A stretch of 64,000 nt of DNA from Nothopassalora personata (lineage: Eukaryota > Ascomycota > Dothideomycetes > Mycosphaerellales > Mycosphaerellaceae): the NCBI GenBank assembly GCA_033816765.1, contig CM066293.1, positions 3,348,001 through 3,412,000 of the forward strand, given 5' to 3'. The position numbers and the translations under genes were made by a program. Below, in pieces: positions 57,685 to 64,000 of this stretch. Numbering within the stretch: the first letter of the stretch is position 1; every line of letters starts with the position of its first letter. Under the pieces are notes generated by a model. The model was given only the letters and a program-made list of their open reading frames with translations. It did not search any database and had not been told where the DNA came from.

Positions 57685-58230
57685 ATACCCTAATAAGTCT
57701 CTACCCCTAGGGACTCGCCCTAAGGCTCCGCTCTAGAAAGCGCCGCCTAGTTATTTACGGGCATCTCTAGGATATCCAAAAAAGAAACTAGCGAAGGCGA
57801 TACCTCTACCCCCGACGCCCGCTTAAGAGACGCTAGCTCCTCGCGCGCCTCTTCCTCCTCGAGCTCCTCTAACTCCTTAGCGACGGTATCGTCGGTGCGA
57901 CGCTTAGCTAATCGTAGCTATTTCTAAAGACGGATCTTACGTATCTTTAGCCGTACCTCCTCCTCTTTAATCCTCTTAAGCTCTAGCTTAAGATTATCGC
58001 GCGAATCGCGAAGACGTTCCTACTCCGGACGAGAAAGACGTACGTCGCAATCCTTATAGCCTTTTCGAATATAGGCCGAACACTTTCCGGACCGAGAACC
58101 TACGATACACTTTACTACTACGCCCGAGGATCAAGACTTCTAACAATTCGTGCATAGAGCTATTTCGATACTAGAAACTTCGGTATCCTAAGTAAGTCGT
58201 TAACGGCGCTTATAGGAGGAAGAAGATATA
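57685..58230 (-). pseudogene. antisense coiled-coil frame of Gypsy-A copy 4
   Basis: Minus-strand homologue of 4703-5257 over its length, including the MPVNN-like tail near 57760. The start is ATA instead of ATG near 58230. It runs from just inside the 3' LTR towards pol. Stops are RIP-type. Confidence 0.7.
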
Positions 58231-58302
58231 GTTAACTATTACTATAAGAAACGATAACGGCTTAAGAAGCTTCGGGACGAAGCTAGGCTAAGAAGGGGAT
58301 AG

Positions 58303-58706
58303 TGTTACGGAATGATTCCTATAGACCCTAGAATTATAACGATAAGACAAACACGTAACTTATCCTACCTAAGCGCTTAGACTTAGAGCGATTAGACTAC
58401 TTATACTTAGACTAATTAGACTGCTTATACTTAGACTAATTAGACTAATTACCGAGATCTACGAATCTCCTTTGTATTTAGAAACGCTAAGAACCCCCTA
58501 TAGTTTCGAGGCGTTCAACTCACTATTTAATATTACTGTTTAGAATACACTATAACCCAACCTCTGCCTCACTACTGATTAGTCTTTATAAGACAAGACA
58601 GCTACTACTTTATTACTCTCCCTCGACTTCCTATTGGCCCGAGAACAAACCCAATTGAGCTTATCTTCTTAACTTGTAATATCATTAGGTTATACTAAAC
58701 CTAATA
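58303..58706 (+). repeat. 3' LTR of Gypsy-A copy 4 (beta type)
   Basis: A 404-bp partner of 51696-52099, from TGTTACGGAATGATTCC to AAACCTAATA, followed by the duplicated AGCTA. It differs from the 5' LTR mainly by transitions. Confidence 0.94.
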
Positions 58707-58711
58707 AGCTA

Positions 58712-60880
58712 GTAGTAGTAATATTGTCTCGCGCTCTATGCCAGGTAAGAAGAATAATCCGTCTACCGCGATCAATTTATAACTCTTTTTCTTCTTATAG
58801 GTAGTAATTCTATGTCTTATATTAAATAATTCGGAGATTAAGTTCCCGCCTACTCTAGACTCTATTATAGTATCTATCTTATACCCGTTAGTAATAATTG
58901 TAGTTTAAAATACTGTTACCGTTAGTAGTAATATATAAGCCTTCTCTATATTATATAACTCCTTTCGGTTACTTATTCCTAAGGAGTTAATCCTTTTCCC
59001 TATTCGTACATAAAAACGTCGTACTTTATATCTCGACCTTTCTATATCCTTACCTCTATTTAGTAACATTCCTAGATCTTCTATAGTCTAAGTAGAGTAT
59101 ATATATATTATACTATATTACGTAATTCGTTCGACATAAATGTTCCTAACGGTATAAGGTATTAGGTACCTATTATTCTACCTTCTATAGGTAGTTATTT
59201 AGTAGCTACTATCGTAAGGTTTTCTATGATACTTATAAATAGATATGTCTAAGCTATTGCTTATAGTATCTTTAGTAGGAATTCTTTATACCTTCTCTAT
59301 AGGTAAACGATTATATTATATAGCTCCTTAGGTACATTAATTATAAACATTAATTATTTGTTATTATCGTTAGTATCGCTCTCTTCTCCTTCGGAGGAAT
59401 TTCCTTTGCTCTATTTATCCGGATCCTAGCCTTCCTTAATAGTATCTAGCCCGGTAGTTTCTTAACTTTATTTCTATAGTCCCGGTAACTATAATCTATT
59501 CTATCCTAGGTCCTAGTTCTATTTATTGCTTCTATCGTTATCGAAGTAGGTTTTGTCTATATCTACTTCTTAGAGCGTAGCGTCCTACCTATATATTACT
59601 CCTAGGGCTCCTTATAGTTACTAAGGCTAATACCCTACTCCTAATTTTATAGAGTAGTAAACCTAATATAAGTATTAGTAATAGAATCGCTAATAAAGGC
59701 TTCTATAAATATTTTAAGTATCTTTTTTAACCTCGTATTTAACTCTTTATACTATTATATTAAACTGTAGTTATAGGTTTCCCTAACCTTAGTAACCTTC
59801 TCTTCCTCCTAAGGAGTATAGGAGAGGTATCGTCTTTTATTACTAGCTCTCTCCCCTACTCTACGGGTATAGTTAGCATCTCCTTAAGATCTTACGCTAC
59901 TCTTAGATTTACTAGTTTGTTACTATATAATATTAAACTATTTGCGGCGTACTTTATTTTTACCGCAATAGTCCCTCGCTATAAAGCCTAGTTTACCGTA
60001 TATATAGTAAGTTTATATTTCTCTTAAACTTATTTAGTTTAGAGGTCTAGTCTTTTCTTATTTTCTTAGTAGTTTTCCTCGTTTAGTATTATTAAATGTT
60101 CTTTTCTAATCTATTATATCTTGATCTCGAACGTTATTATTAGTTCTACCGTACCTAACTCTATTGTTACTAGGTTAGAAAGATCTTCCTAAGTTTCTTA
60201 TATACTACTTCCCTTAGTTTAGCTTATATAACTGATCGTCTAAGAGGATAGCTACCTATATTAAGGCGTTAAGCGTACTAGTATCTCCGCCGTAGTACTT
60301 TAACTTAGCCTTAACGTTATCCTTAAGCCCTTCCGTAAATGTATATACAAGAGATATATCGGTCTATCCCGTAATTATCGAGTATTTATTAAACTTAGTA
60401 GTATATTTAGCTACTAACGTCTTCTATATAATTCCTTAGATTATCTAAATTACCGTACTTTGTTCGTTAGAGGTCCTAAAGAGCTTTCTAAGCTCTTTCT
60501 TAAAGATTAGGTAGTTTCTAAATATTCCGAGTTCGTCCTTCTTTATTCGACTATCGAGGTATTCCCTAAGGTATAGCTTCATCTAATACTAAGCGTTTTC
60601 TCTAAGAAATATAGTAGTAAATAAGATAATCTAATGTTTCTTTAGTCCTTTGTTAAATATAACGTATATATCTATTTAGCTAAGCTACTCCTCGAGTTTA
60701 TTCCTATCTCTATAATAGAAGTCTAGCTTAGCTACCTTAAAGTTAGTTAGCTAGGTTTTATTATCCTCGTTATCGGATGTAATTATTTTATCTAGATTCC
60801 TAGGCTTTAGGTAGCTACCTCCTACCTTACTAGGGGTAGAAGTTCCCTTCCGTTACTTATTTCGGATATACTTATCCTAA
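58712..60880 (-). pseudogene. Gypsy-A copy 5 protease end and gag
   Basis: Minus-strand continuation of copy 5. The protease region lies at about 58740-58890, where the join matches copy 2 around 8560-8740. The nucleocapsid knuckle region is near 59950-60010, followed by gag to about 60860. The primer-site block (GGGCGTTTAAAG on the plus strand) stands at about 60873-60884. Very dense stops. Confidence 0.72.
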
Positions 60881-60884
60881 GGGC

Positions 60885-61198
60885 GTTTAAAGTATTATAA
60901 ACCTTATTTAATAACTATCTCTATACGAGACTTATTATATTACTTGGATTAGACTTCTTTAGAGAGTACGTAGATAATAGGATAATGTAGGTACCTTACT
61001 AAGGAAGTAATTATATTCTAAGAAGTAAAGTTATAATATAAGTTAAACGTATTAAAACTATAAGGGTTTTTAGCGTTTCTAAATACAAGGGAAATTATTA
61101 TTAATCTACTCCGATCTATTAATCTGTTTTACAGATTATATAGAGCAACAGATCATACCTATAAGCTATAAGAGCTAAGGAGTATGTTATAATCTAGT
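60885..61198 (-). repeat. partial 5' LTR of Gypsy-A copy 5
   Basis: The block at about 61040-61088 (GTTAAACGTATTAAAACTATAAGGG and on to TTTCTAAATACAAG) matches the R region of Gypsy-A LTRs on the minus strand. The U3 part that follows is unlike the other LTRs. The outer end is uncertain and may extend to 61302. Confidence 0.6.
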
Positions 61199-61361
61199 AC
61201 AATTAGGCTCGTAATTAAGCTTAGAGCTTAATATTTATTTACGTAACTAGATTATTTACTAACTTATACCTATCCTTTTTAAGTATATATAGTCTTAGAT
61301 ATATATATATATATATATATATCTAATAATATATATAACGTAATAATATAACATAACATTA
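61199..61361. repeat. AT-rich flank with (AT)n microsatellite
   Basis: Contains the stretch shared with 47785-47905 and, at 61299-61322, twelve AT units. No gene. The DNA transposon is inserted just to the right, in TA-rich sequence. Confidence 0.75.
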
Positions 61362-61433
61362 TAACGTGCTTCACCACCGAGCGGGCCACACCACCGAGCG
61401 GGCCACTTTTGCCAAGAACTGTACCACTTCCAC
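61362..61433 (+). repeat. left terminal inverted repeat of the DNA transposon
   Basis: Starts TAACGTGCTTCACC and ends ACCACTTCCAC. Identical, inverted, to 63160-63231. Confidence 0.95.
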
Positions 61434-61481
61434 TTTGATTGCGACGGTATCTTAACACGACGACATCCTACAGAATCGTTA

Positions 61482-63149
61482 CTAGGAGGACAATTCCTCT
61501 TCAGATTCTTCGCTATCTAGCAAGTCTACTTGACAGGTGCGTACGTTATGCCCCGACTCGCCACATCGCTTGCAGCGTCGTAGCCTTGGTGCTGGCCGAA
61601 CACCATCTAGCGACTCTCTACTTACTTCCTGCCTCCTAGTATCCTCTGGAGGTATCAATTGCGACGCCTCATCGAAGGTTAGAGACCCTCTAGACTGAAT
61701 ATACTTGCGCTTTCGTGCTTTCCGCTGTGTAAGGGCCTCGTTAGACTTGCGTAGCTCACTGATCTCGCTTCGCATAAGAGCCATCTGATGCGCTATCTCT
61801 CTACTCCCTTTCACAAGCTGATGCACCCCTTCCTGTAACGAGTTTGGCGATGAACCTGCCCGGGCACGCATTTTGTTCGTTACTAGTGTCGATTGAGAGT
61901 CGAATTCTTTTGCAGTTCGTGGTGTCTTCGACTCCCAAGGGGTAGAGTCCGGAGCTGGAGGCGTTGGCGTACGTAGCTTAACATCAAGCTTGTCTATCAC
62001 TGCCTGTGGATTGAATGGAACCAAACCAGCGCCTCTGAAGCTCGATAGGATGTTCTCCTGTCTAAATACAGCGTCATGGGCAGCCCGGAAGGCGCGTAGG
62101 AACTCTACTTTGTCGATATGAGTGATGCGCTGGCGTGCCAAGCCCGAGAGCTGAGCACCGTATGCCTTCTTCAAAGGCGAATAGCAACCCACATCCAATG
62201 GCTGGAGTAAGTGCGAGGCGTGCGATGGCATACATAGGGCCAAGATCTTGTATTCCTTGCACAGATTCTGGAATGCCTTCGAGTTGTGGCTCTCGTGGCC
62301 ATCGATAATGAGCAGTCTCCATGCCCCAGTCGTACGAGCTACAGTATGCTTCTGGAAATGCTCCAGCCACCGTATACCGAACTCATTGTTGGTCCAGCCG
62401 TTCTCTGTTAGCCCGATTGTCCAGTCTGGACCCAAGTTGCCGTCTTGGTACCAGGTACTGATGTGCTGTTTGCCTGCAAGGATGACGTAGGGTGGGAGCG
62501 CTGTTCCGTCTGCACAGATGGTCTCAATCACTGTTGCCCATTCTCTGTTGCCCTGTTGGACGACCTTCCTCTTTCCACCACGCCTTTCTGAACCCGTAAC
62601 GACGCTCTGCGACGTAATAACACCCATCATAAACCCTGTCTCGTCAAAGTTGTAGGTGTCCTGGTCGAGGATGCCATACTTCTCCTTCATATTACGCACA
62701 AGCAAGAACCACTTCTCGATAACGTCTGGATCTTCCATTAGGGCTCGCTGACGATCGTATCCACGTGTCATGCGAACCTTTAGCTCACGATGCCGCCCAA
62801 TGAACCTGTCTGTCCAATTGAGACCAGCGGGCTTGAGGCCCTTCTCTTGTAGCAATGAATCGGCCATTGCTCGTACGCTAGCCTTTGATGGCGGGAAACC
62901 TCTAAGATCCAGCTCGAGTATGTACTCAAGTATCACCCTCTCTTCTAGCTCTGTAAGCTTCTTCGAATTGGGCTCGCAGTCACCCCGAGGAGGTCGTCCA
63001 TTCAATCGATACCCTAGTGTGGTTCGAGACGCGTCGTATACCTTTGCAGCAAGTCGATTCGTGATTGTCGCGTCGCGTTTCGTGGCCTGGACAGCTAAGG
63101 TCAGTTTGGCCTCGTTTGAAGACAATACACGCTGTAATGGTGGTTGCAT
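61482..63149 (-). CDS. Fot1/pogo-family DDE transposase
   Basis: The enzyme cuts and pastes the element at TA sites. Numbering from an upstream ATG at 63227 gives 581 residues, but that ATG lies in the terminal repeat. Met-27 (63149), 10 bp inside the repeat, is the more likely start, giving 555 residues. Order: psq-like helix-turn-helix (about 35-85), CENP-B/Tc5-type DNA-binding domain (about 90-160), DDE catalytic domain with Asp195 (YNFDETGF), Asp309 (LLIIDGHESH) and Asp345 (LLQPLDVG), 35 residues between the last two (DD35D). A coiled-coil region follows (about 470-505), then a CCHC knuckle at 552-565 (CKRCGESGHNVRTC). No stop or frameshift. Length and motifs are complete for the family. 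Confidence 0.95.
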   Translation of the reverse strand: MQPPLQRVLSSNEAKLTLAVQATKRDATITNRLAAKVYDASRTTLGYRLNGRPPRGDCEPNSKKLTELEERVILEYILELDLRGFPPSKASVRAMADSLLQEKGLKPAGLNWTDRFIGRHRELKVRMTRGYDRQRALMEDPDVIEKWFLLVRNMKEKYGILDQDTYNFDETGFMMGVITSQSVVTGSERRGGKRKVVQQGNREWATVIETICADGTALPPYVILAGKQHISTWYQDGNLGPDWTIGLTENGWTNNEFGIRWLEHFQKHTVARTTGAWRLLIIDGHESHNSKAFQNLCKEYKILALCMPSHASHLLQPLDVGCYSPLKKAYGAQLSGLARQRITHIDKVEFLRAFRAAHDAVFRQENILSSFRGAGLVPFNPQAVIDKLDVKLRTPTPPAPDSTPWESKTPRTAKEFDSQSTLVTNKMRARAGSSPNSLQEGVHQLVKGSREIAHQMALMRSEISELRKSNEALTQRKARKRKYIQSRGSLTFDEASQLIPPEDTRRQEVSRESLDGVRPAPRLRRCKRCGESGHNVRTCQVDLLDSEESEEELSS

Positions 63150-63159
63150 AGCTGTATCT

Positions 63160-63231
63160 GTGGAAGTGGTACAGTTCTTGGCAAAAGTGGCCCGCTCGGT
63201 GGTGTGGCCCGCTCGGTGGTGAAGCACGTTA
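63160..63231 (-). repeat. right terminal inverted repeat of the DNA transposon
   Basis: Perfect inverted copy of 61362-61433. The promoter of the transposase gene must lie in or next to it. Confidence 0.95.
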
Positions 63232-63465
63232 TAACATAATATTTGACAATATAATGTTATGTTCTATAATTTTAAAAGTAATACGTCAATTATCTTTACT
63301 CTAGCGAGATATAGATACTAACGTATTAAGATAGTGCTAGATGTTACCTAAAAGAGAAATAGAAAGTATTTCTTAATTCCTACTTATATTTATAGAAGAG
63401 ATTATATATTAAGCTAGGGTCGAAAGAACTATATATAAAAAGACGGTTATAGTCTCGTATGCTAT
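63232..63465. other. AT-rich spacer between transposon and host gene
   Basis: No frame or repeat is recognised. It is AT-rich with TATATATTAAG-like runs and would contain the 3' untranslated region of the minus-strand gene to the right. Confidence 0.5.
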
Positions 63466-64000
63466 CTACTCATCTATAGTAGACGTTTCATCCTTCTCCC
63501 GATGCTCTAGACCACGGCTCTTCCGTCTTACATCCTTCGTAGGCCTGCTGTCGCTAGTGAATGACCGTGGCGATAGTCGATCTTTATCTACCTCTACTTG
63601 TAACTCTTCCTCGATCCGCTTCCTCTTTAAGCCCTCTCTATCGTCCTTGGACTGGACTTTGAGCGCCAGTGCTAGAATGCTTCGAAGCTTTGTAAATGGG
63701 ATCGTAATCCGAGAATCATCGTTCGCAAACTCTGAACCAATGTTGGCTAGCGACAACTGGACTTGATCGTTGCCGTTCGTAGCAGGCTCTGCAGGTATTT
63801 CGATAGGCCCGATGGTCTGTAGCTCGTAGCCCTCCTCCCTCTTATCTGCAGGCAGTTTGAGAAATAGTGACAGCTCCAGTTTGTATTCCTTTTCCTTGGT
63901 TTGCTCTCGAGCATGTGCCGGCATATCCTCGATATCGATGTAGATGACGCACCGAATTTGTCCTTCTGAGCCCAGAATGTATCTCCTCAAGTCCGCGACG
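63466..64000 (-). CDS. unrecognised protein, 3' part of an intact gene
   Basis: The frame is open from the right edge (…VADLRRYILGSEGQIRCVIYI) to a TAG at 63466-63468, giving at least 177 residues; the start is outside the window. It has no premature stops and a normal CpA/TpG content. The N-terminal visible half mixes short hydrophobic strands with charged residues (YKLELSLFLKLPADKREEGYE), and ITIPFTKLRSILALALKV may be a helix. The C-terminal 65 residues are strongly charged and Ser/Arg-rich (GLKRKRIEEELQVEVDKDR, then DVRRKSRGLEHREKDE) and probably disordered. No family is recognised. It may be a host gene or part of another repeat-borne gene. Confidence 0.7.
   Translation of the reverse strand, partial: VADLRRYILGSEGQIRCVIYIDIEDMPAHAREQTKEKEYKLELSLFLKLPADKREEGYELQTIGPIEIPAEPATNGNDQVQLSLANIGSEFANDDSRITIPFTKLRSILALALKVQSKDDREGLKRKRIEEELQVEVDKDRLSPRSFTSDSRPTKDVRRKSRGLEHREKDETSTIDE

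Larger units (their letters stand above)
51696..58706 (+). mobile_element. Gypsy-A copy 4, complete element
   Basis: A full-length 7,011-bp element with 404-bp beta LTRs and a perfect duplication AGCTA. It keeps more CpA/TpG than other Gypsy-A copies and serves as the internal reference for joining copy 3. Order: LTR, primer site, gag, protease, RT, RNase H, integrase, chromodomain, antisense tRNA-like sequence, antisense coiled-coil frame, LTR. It splits copy 5 in the protease region. Confidence 0.95.
47900..61302 (-). mobile_element. Gypsy-A copy 5, diverged minus-strand relative
   Basis: An older minus-strand chromovirus split by Gypsy-A copy 4 at the AGCTA duplication (51691-51695 and 58707-58711). 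Chromodomain, integrase, RNase H, RT and protease occupy 48640-51695. Protease end and gag occupy 58712-60880, and a partial 5' LTR follows. On the plus strand at 48310-48570 it has a diverged antisense coiled-coil frame, but no tRNA-like sequence between that frame and the chromodomain. It is more degraded than copies 1-4. The outer boundaries are estimates. Confidence 0.78.
61362..63231 (-). mobile_element. Fot1/pogo-type DNA transposon, intact
   Basis: A 1,870-bp element with perfect 72-bp terminal inverted repeats (61362-61433 and 63160-63231) and TA at both flanks; because the ends read TATAACG the TA duplication can be placed two ways. Each repeat holds a direct duplication of CACCACCGAGCGGGCCA, a likely double transposase-binding site. 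Base composition is normal, with CpA and TpG present, unlike everything to the left. It carries one intact transposase gene on the minus strand. It may still be mobile or be a recent arrival. Confidence 0.95.

Noticed and set aside
62074..63222. Open frames on both strands within the transposase gene (62074-62370, 62248-62490, 62770-63222)
   Set aside because: Shadows of the intact 555-581-residue transposase.
63557..63766. Plus-strand open frame of 69 codons
   Set aside because: Complement of the Arg/Ser/Glu-rich tail of the gene at 63466-64000.
1..64000. Starship, Helitron or LINE element, or a biosynthetic gene cluster
   Set aside because: No tyrosine recombinase captain, Rep/helicase, LINE-type RT or cluster enzyme was recognised; all RT frames have LTR-element order.

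Overview
The window looks like the repeat-rich, AT-shifted compartment of a filamentous ascomycete (Pezizomycotina) genome. The first 61 kb hold no intact gene. They are degenerate LTR retrotransposons whose frames are broken almost only by TAG/TAA codons at former Gln (CAG/CAA) and Trp (TGG) codons. CpA and TpG are strongly depleted, TpA is in excess and CpG is retained. Paired LTRs differ almost only by C/T and G/A transitions. This is the signature of repeat-induced point mutation (RIP). The species cannot be told from the window.

Three Ty3/Gypsy families and one Ty1/Copia element are nested in each other, and most junctions are supported by 5-bp target-site duplications (TSDs). A Copia remnant (3769-3859 and 44685-about 47500) was entered by Gypsy-B copy 1 (3860-44684). 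That element was split by Gypsy-A copy 2 (4270-11179, minus strand, TSD ATAAT) and by Gypsy-A copy 3 (13555-39971, TSD AGAAG). Copy 3 was in turn split by Gypsy-B copy 2 (14798-21578, TSD CTTAC) and Gypsy-C copy 2 (25705-37979, TSD ACTAG). Gypsy-C copy 2 carries a solo LTR (28709-29143, TSD GCTCT) that shows no RIP. At the left edge Gypsy-A copy 1 (1-2513) sits in a minus-strand Gypsy-C copy 1 (2514-3768). At the right, Gypsy-A copy 4 (51696-58706, TSD AGCTA) splits an older, diverged minus-strand Gypsy-A relative (copy 5). A 589-bp foldback MITE (40672-41260) lies in Gypsy-B copy 1.

The most unusual content is extra cargo in the retroelements. Gypsy-A carries, between its chromodomain and its 3' LTR, an antisense reading frame (Cys-rich start, long coiled coil) followed by an antisense tRNA-like sequence with intact Pol III A and B boxes. 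This module is present in all four copies of the family. Gypsy-C carries an unrecognised frame of about 1,000 codons after integrase. Gypsy-B carries a short downstream frame with hydrophobic segments.

From 61.36 kb on, base composition becomes normal. A Fot1/pogo-type DNA transposon (61362-63231) has perfect 72-bp terminal inverted repeats and an intact DD35D transposase gene. It is followed by the 3' part of an intact unrecognised gene that runs off the right edge. This end appears to be the border between the RIP-degraded compartment and gene-bearing sequence.
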